A stretch of 64,000 bases of DNA. It comes from Cladopsammia gracilis (lineage: Eukaryota > Cnidaria > Anthozoa > Scleractinia > Dendrophylliidae). The number at the start of each line of letters is the position of its first letter. The stretch's first letter is position 1. The position numbers were made by a program, and so were the translations under genes. The notes below the pieces were generated by a model, which did not search any database, was not told the origin of the DNA, and was given only the letters and a program-made list of their open reading frames with translations. This document shows positions 45,710-56,028 of this stretch, one piece after another. The stretch lies in NCBI GenBank assembly GCA_022457155.1, contig JAJGOT010000941.1:1-64000 (forward strand), in the 5' to 3' direction.

Positions 45710-46380
45710 GTAAACTCATTTCTATCATTATGTTGATAATTTTAATTCGAACAAAAATAACAATATTACTTGATGCATTACTCGATGTATTACTAAATAA
45801 TATGACAATGTTATATGTAATGAAAATTCCAAATTATGATGTAAAAGATGATGTTATTACTAATATCAAACAATTATATCCATTTATGCCAAATCAATGT
45901 TTCAAAAAGTTATTTTGTGTTCCATCTGCATGGATCTGGACTATGATAAAATATATTTCTATGCAAAAATCTAGAACAGTCAAAATAGCAACACTTGTTA
46001 AAAACATTTGACCCAATTTGTAAATAAGCAGATTATTACATTAATGAAGTTAGTCAATCATAATAATATACAAGTATTTGACTTAACAGATGATAATCAA
46101 TAATTAGTCATATTCCATGATTAAGTAGGTGAAAAGAATCAAGGTAGACTAATTGACTATTTCATTAGCGGTAGACACAAGAATTATAGTGTTATTTATC
46201 TCAGTTTCACAAAGCTATTAGAAAACACCAAGTCAAGACATCAAGCTTAATTGTTCACATTTTTGTATTTACGAATTTTCAAGTAATAATGAGTTTGGAA
46301 TGATATGCCGTGAAAATAGTCTAATACAGACAAGGACAAATGTAAAAAAAGAACAAACGATCCATATTTTTATATGTATA
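45710..46380 (+). pseudogene. Polinton/Maverick-like packaging ATPase remnant
   Basis: AT-rich coding-like sequence. An open stretch to 46011 is followed, around 46080-46250, by LTDDNQ, LVIFHD (a Walker B-like hydrophobic strand ending in Asp), then GRLIDYFISGRHKNYSVIYL and SRH. These resemble the FtsK/HerA-type DNA packaging ATPase of Polintons and related elements (family knowledge). No Walker A motif is seen and several stops occur. It is an old fragment without function. Confidence 0.55.
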
Positions 46381-46418
46381 TTAATAAACCAAGGAAGTTA
46401 AGAAGAACTTTAACACTG

Positions 46419-46741
46419 CTATCACACCGGGCTTCCCGATCGTGCTACGACCGTCCCGACTCAAAAATATGGAAAATCGGGTAAAAAGTCGTGGCCAAGT
46501 CGGGAAGGTCGTGGTGTGATCGGGGTTAGTCATGGCCAGTTCGTGAGGATCGGGAATGGTCGGGAGGGGTGCCACGACTTTTTAGGTCGGAGCTTAATAG
46601 TCGGGAAACTCTCACGATTATCAAAACTCGTGGCTAGAACGTAGTGAGGACGTGGCGCGGTCGGGATAGTCGGGGCACAATCTTGGCTCAGTCGAGGTGA
46701 GGTCGGATTGGTCGTAGCAGTCGTGGAGTTTGGTGTGATAG
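46419..46741. mobile_element. GC-rich inverted-repeat element (MITE-like)
   Basis: The ends CTATCACACC and GGTGTGATAG are inverted and extend imperfectly about 40 bases (for example CTACGACCGTCCCGAC against GTCGGATTGGTCGTAG). The interior is packed with GTCGGGA and GTCGTGG motifs. It stands out as GC-rich in AT-rich surroundings. Target duplication unclear. Confidence 0.65.
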
Positions 46742-46899
46742 GGGTTTTATGAAGCTATATGATATAATGATATATCATGGGTTTTTTAAACTGTATACTA
46801 ACAAGTATTGTTTTTCTGCTATTCTGTATTCTTGGAAAGTGTGATGAAATTCCCGGATAAATATGTCAGTGTATGTTAAAGTAATATGTTCACCGACTG

Positions 46900-49800
46900 G
46901 AGTTTTTTGTATCGATGCGTGGGAACGTTTTGCTTTCCTAGAAAAATAGACTGATAAAAAAGCCGACCACTGTCACATTCAGGCAAGCAAATGACATTTT
47001 CTGTCAAAACTATAAGACCTTTGGTCATTCGAGCTCGGCATTATTTAGTCGTCAAAAATACATCAAATTATCTATCTGTGTGGGAAAACCAGAAGGTGAG
47101 AGGATTTTTCTGTGTTCTCATTTTTGCAAAGGAACTAACTGAAGACAGTTTTTGTAAGTACATTTTGTATCATTTGTGTGTTACTTAAGGTTACATTATA
47201 TGCGGTAAGTTGTAGTTTCCACTAAAATCCAAATATCTCCGAAGGCGAAACCAAAAACAACCCCGTACCGACAAACATTGAAACCTGTTGGTCAATTGAG
47301 GACTCTACTGATCAATACTTTTGCTGCCATCCGACAGTTTGAATAACCTCAACATCCAATGGGGGACGGACAGGGATCTTTTGACGAAAAATTGTGCCCG
47401 GGACTATAGCTTAGCTTTTTCTGCTGATGACATGAATTGACATAATTTTGACCAAAACGAAGTGGTCAAGTTTCACTGCGACCGGTTGCTAGCTAGGTTT
47501 GTTTTCTAAGCCATATTTAACGAATCACGGCAACTTTTTTTTTGCTGTAGAACACACTAGAGAAAATACGCACCTGTCACGACAACGGTTAGTAATATGC
47601 AGATATCATTTTGCAACTGCATACTTAGAATGTGAAGGCAAGCGAAGTTTCGCTCTCTTGAGTGAATCGAGTAATAACATTCTACAGAAGTTTGCTTTAA
47701 TGTGAATGTAAATTAACAAACACTACAAGATGACCGTGTTTCCAAAACTAGTAAATGTGAAGCAAAAGAAGAACCAGACAGAGTTATGAAACTGGGAATT
47801 GATGAAAAAGTCTTGCTCAGGTTTGCAAGTTGATTGTGTTTTCTTGGAAAAATTAGAAGCATTTCTAGTAACATTCCTACGTTGCTTATCTCGATTGGTT
47901 TCTTAGTATATAAATGAATAACAAACATACAAATGAATAGTTTTACCGTATAGGTACAACCATTTAAAGCAAGTCATTATTTTACTGATGCAACTTATAT
48001 TTTTTCGTGAAACAGCATTGGCAGCAGACAAACAAATTAATGGATTTGGTTGTATAAACACTTTGTCATGTTGGTTTTTAGTTTCAGGTGCTGGCAGGTT
48101 GCCTAATTTCTGTTGTTTTGAAATGACATCTGCATGAAAAGTTGATCCAAATTGTAATTGGAAATTCCTAGAACCGATTAATTTGTTTTATAAATAATGT
48201 TGTGTTGTTCTTTTATTTTCTGGGAAGTAATGCAGTTAAATTAATCGGAAAAAACTCGCTTAGGTACTTTTTTGTTTCACATCTAGAGGTTCCTGATGGC
48301 CAAGTTACAATTATAACGTTTAACGAATGTTGTTGGCATGTTGTTCACTTCCCCTCCCCCACCTCATAAAAGAACATGTTGCTTTCCTAGAAAAAAGAAA
48401 GGATCATCATAAAAAGCCGACCAGTGTACATGTGACATTTCTGTCAAACCTATATTAGATCTTTGGTCGTACAAGCTCGGGATGTTTGGATCATTTGCAT
48501 CCAGAAACCAGAAGGTGCAGGCGATTCACGCGGCAGTGACTTTGCCTGTGTTTTTGCAAAAGGTCTTACAAAAGACAGTTTTCGATGCCCTTACATATTG
48601 TTTTAAAGCAGCCTTGATCTTAATGTATATATGCGAATGTCGATATGTGTATGCGATACTCAAAATGTCAATTTGAATTTTGGTGCATATAAGCAAGTGA
48701 TAATGCATATATACGAGTACTTTTAGCTACTGGTCTACTTTTATCATCGCTATGTTCTTAGAGACCTTTTTTTTAAGTTATCAGTATTATCAGTATTTAG
48801 ATTAAACAGAAATAAAGGGTTTGAGTTTATTATCCTGGCCAGCCAGCAAGCAAGCTCTATCATTTCTTCTCTCTCCACCCCTCCCCCTCTCTCCTTCTCC
48901 TTTAAGGCTTTCCCGGAAACCAAACAACCGGTTTAACTGGAAACAACTGTCAGTGAACGCGTACTCTTCACAAGCGCGGTCACCTGCAAAGACCCTGGAA
49001 ATATTTTGGTTGTCAAGATCTTCGAAATGTACAGCGAAACTTATATCGAGGTGTTGCAGTGGCTTTAGACTCGCAAAATAGTATAGTTTGTGTAAGTATC
49101 GAATTTATTGAATTCACTATTACGGCCTAATGTTATTGTAAGCTTGATTGCATCTAAAATTCTATAAACGCATCTAGGTCAGGTTTCAATACTGTTCCCG
49201 TCAGTGCCTCCAGACGGATTCTAAGCAGTAACTAGCAGGGATAGTCCCTCTAAGTTTTGTTGCTGAGTTCTACTTACATGCAAAAATGTTGTTGCAGATG
49301 TGGCGGGTTTCGAAATTTCAGGAAGATACAGCTAGCTGAAGGTACGACACTCGTCTGCTTTAGTTTTTAATTTTTACACTATCCGTTCCCTCAACACTGT
49401 AAGGGATGCACATGCAGGGAATAATTTCTATCGAAAAATTAGTTTCATTTGAAGCAAAATTAGAAAGCGAGAATAAAATTGCTATTAAATTCATACCTTG
49501 AAAAGCGTTTGCCATGCATATCATTTATATTTAAATAACATGACGACCACATAAGCTACAAATTACCGAAAATGTTTGTATAGCGCCTGGCTTTAAAAAT
49601 ATACGAATAAAACGTCTAACTTGAGCTTTGAGCACAGGAAATGAAGCCGTGACTAATAAATCGTATTCAGCCTGGCTCCATGCAAATTGAAATGTTCCGT
49701 TGGATTGATTTGGTTTTCACCAAAAATTAAACACATTTATTTATCATCCTTCGTGCATGAAACCGTATCCAATCCAATGTGAATTTACTAAACTGAGTAT

Positions 49801-49915
49801 TAATTAAGGAAAGATGCTTCATGTAAAGCCCAGATGAACTTAAAATGCGTTACTGATTGCTACTGAGAGCAGCCAAACTTCTCTTACTAAACACTCATTT
49901 TGGGATATTTCCGAG
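46900..49915 (+). repeat. R repeat, fourth copy
   Basis: 46920-47160 and 48370-48600 both match 11300-11510. 47240-47320 matches 15750-15830, and 47355-48060 matches 6895-7560. 48100-48740 matches 11090-11640, 48800-49380 matches 13600-14150, and 49390-49700 matches 15430-15720. It is the least interrupted copy and shows two tandem versions of one sub-block. No ORF is conserved. Confidence 0.7.
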
Positions 49916-50023
49916 AAAACCGATTGTTTAGCGAACTGTGCGCTCTGTCTTGGAGGTTAGCGTCGAAGTCGAAGTAAAAAGCTTTTATCCGTTTTCCGGA
50001 AAATGAATGAGTTACCAGTAATC

Positions 50024-51269
50024 GGATACTGACTTGTGTTATCCGCAAAGAATTCTGGAATCGCCAGGGGGCAAACATTGCCAGACGCTAGAAGGAAATG
50101 TACGGTGTAAAGTTGTTTTTTCGTCAAAAACTTCGATTTTAGGAAGAGAATGACGATTTTTTCGCCGTTATTTTATCAGAAATGGAGTTGAGCGAAGTTG
50201 ATACGTGTAATGTGTAAGTTTTTGTTTGAATAATGTGATAAAATCTACCGATAAACTCTCTTGCTTGCGTAAGGTTGATTTTGAACCGTTCGCAACAGAA
50301 ATATGCGTTTCTCTAAAGGAAGCAACTAGCAAATACAAACGTGGCAACTGATGAGGTTCGAGAGGAGAACCGATACCATGGTTTTACCTGAATGAAATCA
50401 GATAGTGGCATTAACATAACAGTCGCTAGACTGTCAAAATTGCCAACGGAGAAATTATAAACATCGAGCTTCACGCAGCCGATAAAAGGAAGCGAATCGT
50501 GGATATTTAGATCGCAGCTTTGACTGAGGCAAACTTCCGAAAACTTCAACTCTCTGCAAGTTTAAAAGCTTTCTTTTTAAGCTACAACTCTCTCTGCTAC
50601 GCTTGCTAAATGGATCTGCAAAATTAATATCCTGCAACGACTAAAACTAAAATAGCTGGGCCTAGCGTGACAACATAGCAGGAATATTTCATGGCCATCA
50701 AATCATTTCAGATCCTGTTATTTCTGAGAGAAAAGCGAGAGAAGCTTAATTAAACCTTTCCTATATAAAAATCTACATGCCAATAATGGCGAAAACAACA
50801 AACCAACCGCCAGGTAAAAAAAGGACACTAAAACATGTCAAATTTTCACAAGAAAAACACCACGGGAAGACACAACAGATAAAAAGGTTTACCCACTCAA
50901 CACTAAAAGCCTCCATAACAAACATGAAACTAAATGTACTATACCACTGAAAACATGTAGAAGGAGCAAATGGCATTAAAACTACGAGGTAAGAGTCGTA
51001 CAGGCCTGTTACCCCCATTTTACACTTTATTTCACAATCAACCTTATCATTATTACGCAAGCCGAAGAGAGTTTATCGATAGATTTTATCACATGTTTCA
51101 AACAAAAACTTACACTTTACACGCGTCAAATTTGCTCAACAAGCGTTATTCTCTTCTCTAAATATAAGTTTTTGACGAAGAAACAACTTTACACCGTACA
51201 TTTCCTTTTAGCGACTTGCAATGTTTGCCTCCTGGCGATCCCAGAATCCTTCCGCATAACACAGGTATC
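50024..51269. repeat. 1.25-kb unit with 130-bp inverted ends
   Basis: 50024-50155 and 51137-51269 are reverse complements, sharing GGAAATGTACGGTGTAAAG and GGCAAACATTG. The interior has no supported gene; 50900-51030 resembles 16400-16480. It could be a fold-back element or two inverted copies of one repeat. Confidence 0.6.
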
Positions 51270-51294
51270 CGTTTACTTCATAACCATTGTTAAT

Positions 51295-51375
51295 CATGCG
51301 CGTAGCGGCATGAGTTATAAAATGGGCTCCGTTTTTCTTATTATTACTCATGCGCGAAGCGGCATGAGGTAAGGT
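51295..51375. repeat. two tandem hairpins, CATGCGCG...GGCATGAG
   Basis: TCATGCGCGTAGCGGCATGA and CTCATGCGCGAAGCGGCATG lie 55 bases apart. Related hairpins followed by TTATAAA lie at 9060 and 60890. They are a recurring short palindromic repeat. Confidence 0.55.
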
Positions 51376-52453
51376 TTCGGTTCATAGACTTCCTCTTTAG
51401 TGACTTCCGGCTTCTCCCACTTCCGGTAAAAAAGCGTTACAGAAAAGTCACGACAGCATCTCCTACAACCTTACTTACATTACTAATGTTCACGTCAGGT
51501 ATGTACAAGACCTAGAATTATCACTGGCTTCATTGTGGTACAGCCTTCATTTACAAAACATTCAATAGTAATCAACGTGGTTTGCAGGAACGATGACTGA
51601 ATGAAAGTAGTAACTCTTCTCCATTCTTTATTTTTTTTTTTTGACTTATTTATTTTACATTAGATTTATAAAAAGAACTGATATGTCGAGGTTTGCAGGC
51701 TTTTATTTTACAGATGTGTGATCTGATTTTTACAGATATAGAAGCGACACAATAAATACAAACAGCCCTAGTTAAGATATTTGGCTAGAGTTTAAAAGAA
51801 AGAAATTAAAATTTAGCCTTTTATCTTAGCATGTCATTTACATTTGTTGACCTAAAGACAACCTTCCTTTAAATAATAAAGGTTGGTATTACTTAATCCG
51901 GAATTTATAATCTTCAATATCTAGGATTTCATGAAGGATTATATTGGGTTGCTTTCATTACAAGATTGTATGTTTCCAAGAGAAAAAAAAAAGGCAAGTT
52001 TCTTTTTTGTTGTCAATTTAGTCCGTTTTTCACCTGTCACTTTTTGTAAACGGGTTCAAACGTTTGCCTTCGTCTAACTTTAAAAAAAAAAACATTTTTA
52101 TAGAATTATCTTCAATAAGGTTATTTGAGTTCGGAGAAACAAATTGCCACGTTGATATGACAGATGGTCGAAATCTCAGATAACACTAACAGCACGCTGG
52201 TCTTTATCAATTGACCATCAGTAGAGAAGTCTGAACAATATCTTAACTATGGCTTTAACCCTCGGAAGTACACGTAAACTTATACCCCACCGTGGTACAA
52301 GGGGAAGGGGGTTGTTGCTTGCAACCCCCCCCCCCCCCTTGGGTTTTTGCGATGTTGCAATATTTCGGAAATATTTTAAATCACTATTTTAATAGATAGC
52401 CTGTGATGTGCTTTACATGATAAGGTGAATATTATCGAAAGACTTCTGTAACG
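51376..52453 (+). other. no gene seen; poly(C) tract
   Basis: AT-rich sequence with a C-run at about 52325-52338. No motif-bearing ORF. Confidence 0.3.
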
Positions 52454-52708
52454 ATGCAAGGACCACTTGAACAAACAGTAGCAAAAATTAGCTGGATCTT
52501 TGTGCAAATCAGGATGAGCAATGAATTATACAATGAACATGCAAGGCTGATCAGACAGCTGAATGGAGTGTCCGGTGGAGAACACAGACGTGCAGTTGAG
52601 AAGGCCTTGAAGAAAGAACATCAGGATCAACCGACTGCCGTGTCAGAGCACTTTACTCCTGGCCGGACACTCTATTACCGACCTCCAAATCCCATGAGAA
52701 CTCATTAA
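52454..52708 (+). CDS. 84-residue hypothetical ORF
   Basis: ATG to stop with coding-like base composition. The protein is hydrophilic, with a Lys/Glu-rich helix (GGEHRRAVEKALKKEH) and a Pro-rich end (RPPNPMRTH). No domain recognised. It ends nine bases before the inverted Penelope pLTR, so it may be a truncated flank of another element. Confidence 0.3.
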   Translation: MQGPLEQTVAKISWIFVQIRMSNELYNEHARLIRQLNGVSGGEHRRAVEKALKKEHQDQPTAVSEHFTPGRTLYYRPPNPMRTH

Positions 52709-52716
52709 TTCTAATA

Positions 52717-52830
52717 GACAAGCATCCACTTATTCAGCCTTTCATAAAAATAATATACATTTGTCACAAATGAAGACGAACCAATACTTTTTTGTCTTAC
52801 ACCTATATTTCGACCACATTTAGTGGTCTT
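52717..52830 (-). repeat. inverted pLTR fragment of Penelope-like element 1
   Basis: Near-identical to the reverse complement of 54174-54287 (for example AAGACGAACCAATACTTTT and CCTATATTTCGACCAC). The junction with RT sequence falls inside the hammerhead core, just after GGTCTTCTTC. Confidence 0.85.
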
Positions 52831-53920
52831 CTTCTTTATTGATGATATTTTTATCATTTGGACAGAAGGGGAAAATAGCCTCAGAGACTTCATTGATTAC
52901 CTGAATAGTGCACATAGAACGATCAAATTTACATGGAAATGGTCTTACAAGGAGGTAGAATTTCTGGATGTTAAAGTTATTAATGATTCAGGAAAACTGG
53001 AGACCGATGTGTACATCAAGCCAACTGATAGTCATCAATATCTTCACCAAGCGTCCTGTCACCCGAGTTCTTGCAAGAAAGGGATTCCTTATGCTCAAGC
53101 ATTGCGGTTGAGACGGATCTGTTCTAAGGATACTTACTATCTTTGAGAAAAGGTCTCAAGATTTATGTAGCTTTTTGGTAGAAAGGGGATATAGAGGGAA
53201 TTTTGTTGAGCAACAAGTTGATAGGGTGAGACGAATACCAAGGAATGAGACTTTAAGGGAAAAACCAAAAGAGAACAACAACAGGATCCCTTTTACAGTT
53301 ACATATCATCCAGGCCTTCCTAATATCGGAGGTTTACTGAGGAAGTAACAGCCTGTTTTACATTCATCAAACAGATGCAGAGATGTGATCAAGGAGTTTC
53401 CAATGGTCGCCTTTAAGAAACCTAAAAGTCTTTCCGATTATTTAGTCCGAGCTCGTTTTAGAAGTGGCTCCAAAGATGAAGTGAAAGGAACATCGAAATG
53501 TGATTCTAATCGGTGTCAGATTTGCAATTTCCTTTGCTTAGGAAGAGTTTTTCGTAACAACAAAACTGGCAAAGAATTTAGCATAAACTACAACCTTAAT
53601 TGCAATTCTAGAAATGTGATCTATCTTATCACTTGTAAGAAATGTCAAATTCAATATGTTGGATCCACCACCACTGCGTTTAGGACAAGGTTTGACAATC
53701 ATAAGAGTAGGGTAAATGCGCATGTTAATCTGTCGTCGGAAAATAAGAAGAAGGGTGACGTTCTTTACCAGCATTTTCATAGCCAAGGACATTCAGGATT
53801 GGAACACAGTACATGAGCGTTCAACTGATAGACTGGGTCAAATGTGAGAGGGAGCTGCGTGACAAGGAAGGACAATGGATGTACAGATTAGGGACTTTGA
53901 TACCGAATGGGCTTAATGAC
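52831..53920 (+). pseudogene. Penelope RT C-terminus and GIY-YIG endonuclease, broken
   Basis: Starts at the RT catalytic motif F-I-D-D-I-F, then FTWKWSYKEVEFLDVKV and KPTDSHQYLHQASCHPSSCK. Frameshift near 53138 and an in-frame stop near 53348. The endonuclease part has Cys pairs (CDSNRCQICNF) and the GIY-YIG core VIYLITCKKCQIQYVGSTT followed by FRTRFDNHKSR. It ends WMYRLGTLIPNGLNDND after a third shift near 53800. RT and nicking activities would act together at the target. The RT N-terminal half is missing. Confidence 0.85.
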
Positions 53921-54162
53921 AATGATGGTTTTTATGCTCAAAACAGGATGACACGTATAAGCGCGAGCGCACACGTATGAATAGCTTTCTATAAGCGCGA
54001 GCGCACGCGTATGAATAGTTTTTTGTCGCTTTTTTGTAATGCAACGCAATATGTTTCCGTTACAGTTTCAAAATAACAGTCAGTTGTTTTGGTACGCACG
54101 CGTTTTCTTGACATCGGACGCCTCTGCAATTTTGAATTGTAATACGTTAACGGTGTTTTAGT

Positions 54163-54203
54163 CACCCTGAAGAAGACCACTAAATGTGGTCGAAATATAG
54201 GTG
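54163..54203 (+). ncRNA. hammerhead ribozyme, Penelope element 1
   Basis: Stem I CACC/GGTG, core CTGAAGA, stem II GACCAC/GTGGTC, GAAA, minimal stem III, predicted cleavage after A at 54199. All core positions are intact. Confidence 0.85.
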
Positions 54204-54289
54204 TCAGACATAAAAGTATTGGTTCGTCTTCATTTGTAACAAATTTATATTATTTTTATGAAAGACTGGCTAAGTGGATGCTTGTGACA

Positions 54290-54293
<4 letters not shown>

Positions 54294-54361
<68 letters not shown>
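54294..54361. repeat. (TA)n microsatellite between two Penelope elements
   Basis: Pure TA tract of 68 bases. Penelope element 1 ends on its left, and a Penelope-like endonuclease fragment starts on its right. Confidence 0.95.
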
Positions 54362-54363
<2 letters not shown>

Positions 54364-54820
54364 CAGGGAAAGTGGTGACGTCTTCATCGGCTATTGAGAG
54401 TGCTCAACTGGATAAACCGGAGCAATATAAAAGCAATTGCGAGGACACAAGTATCATATATCAAGCAGTGGTATCTACATCAAACACAAAAGAAACATAT
54501 ATCGGACTGTGTGACACTACATTTAAAGTTAGATATAACAATCATATATGCTCATTCAAACACGATAGATATAGACACGTAACCGAACTCAGTAAATATA
54601 TATGGAGCCTTAAAGATCAAAACATCAAGTACAACATCACATGGAGAAAAGTAAAACAAACCATTGCATATACAAATGTAAGCAAAAAGTGCAGTTTATG
54701 CTTATGGGAAAAATTTTTTATCATCTGCAAACCCAATATGGCTTCGCTAAATAAGAGGAGCGAATTGATGTCAAAATGTAGACACGCGAACAAATTTCTA
54801 CTCAACACCTCCATAACCTG
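54362..54820 (+). pseudogene. Penelope-like element 2, endonuclease part
   Basis: One open frame from the (TA)n border to the stop near 54821: [20 protein letters not shown] (GIY-YIG core), [36 protein letters not shown] and [19 protein letters not shown]. It is a different family from elements 1 and 3. 5' truncated at the (TA)n; no RT present. Called a fragment although this frame is open. Confidence 0.75.
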
Positions 54821-54821
54821 A

Positions 54822-55755
54822 ATGGACAACAATATTTTACCTCGCCCCATTTCTTAAACAACAAGCAGTTAATGCCGAAACTTTTGCCAAGCTAAAATTA
54901 ATTTAGCGTACACAATCAGTTGAGAGTTTCTACGAAGAGCTTTCGTCTACTCAAAGAACCGGACAGAGTAGTGACTACAAGAATTAAAACACAGTAAAAT
55001 GGCATAGAATGTCTTAGTTACAAGTGTTTCGTGTCTTGAAAAGTTCAATTCAGAATCAAAACAAATTGAACAAACACACGGCTACGAACCTAAACATACC
55101 GGCGAAAAGTCGGAAAGAACTGCAGCGTGGACAGTAAGCTTACAAAAATTCACAGCTAAAGGATACAAGAAACGGTTAAAACATCGTACCTGTGGTTGAT
55201 TTTGCTTATTAGTCCCTTCCATAAGCACCAAATTTTGAAACATCGACGAACGAGCTGAGTCGATCAATGTTTTTTACAAACTTGGAATGCTCGTTTTTTA
55301 GCTCCCACAGCCGTACGTAATGACGAGATCAGAAACTTTTCTGAGAAAACATCAAGTCTATATCATATTCCAGAGGTGATTACCAAAGGAATTTTACGGA
55401 AATTGTGCTCCTTCATTCACTTCTTATTGAGCGGTTAAACTTTGAACCAGTTTTCATTCATCTACGCCAAGAAACACTGCGACCGCGACAACGTGAAAAT
55501 TTCGCGCCTTTTTTGTCCACTCATGTGAATAGTATTTTCTCTTTTCTTTTCTTCTCTTTTTTTTCTTTCTTTTCCCTTTTTTAACTAATAGTTCACGCAC
55601 TTTTTCGCCAAAAAAACACGAAATTGCAGGCAGCAGTCATTTTCACTTTCCTTCAAAATGCGAAATTTACCGCCATCGCTGTTATATGTCATGTAGACGT
55701 AACGCATATCGATAACATTTTTACCATATTTGGGCAGTGTATCAATGTGTTGAAT

Positions 55756-55759
<4 letters not shown>
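54822..55759 (+). other. no gene seen
   Basis: Presumably the 3' flank of element 2 and unrelated DNA, with a CT-rich tract near 55535-55580. No motif-bearing ORF. Confidence 0.3.

Positions 55760-55827
<68 letters not shown>
55760..55827. repeat. (TA)n microsatellite at the 3' end of Penelope element 3
   Basis: TA tract of about 68 bases directly abutting the minus-strand pLTR end. The ORFs called through it (poly-YI) are artefacts. Confidence 0.95.
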
Positions 55828-55830
<3 letters not shown>

Positions 55831-55862
55831 CTTCAAAATATGGAAACAAAGACAATAATTCC

Positions 55863-55906
55863 TTGCCGATATTTCGTCTTTATTATAAAAGACTTCGTCA
55901 GGGCAA
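55863..55906 (-). ncRNA. hammerhead ribozyme, Penelope element 3, 3' pLTR
   Basis: On the minus strand: stem I TTGCC/GGCAA, core CTGACGA, stem II GTCTTT/AAAGAC, GAAA, minimal stem III, cleavage predicted between 55868 and 55867 after TC. All conserved bases are present. Confidence 0.9.
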
Positions 55907-56028
55907 CTGACTAAGCGTGACCGACCGTTACAAAATATACATCAAGTAGCGTAAGACGCGAGACATGTATAACTACCTTGTACGTGCTAAGCGCGCGCTA
56001 CAAAATTGAAGCTATGTTATGTGTATAT

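Larger units (their letters stand above)
52717..54293 (+). mobile_element. Penelope-like element 1, 5' truncated, with inverted pLTR piece at its 5' end
   Basis: The order is an inverted copy of the 3' pLTR (52717-52830), the RT C-terminal half (52831-53380), a GIY-YIG endonuclease (53385-53920) and the 3' pLTR with hammerhead (about 53950-54293), then (TA)n. An inverted 5' fragment is a known structural habit of Penelope elements. It is broken by a few frameshifts. Confidence 0.85.
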
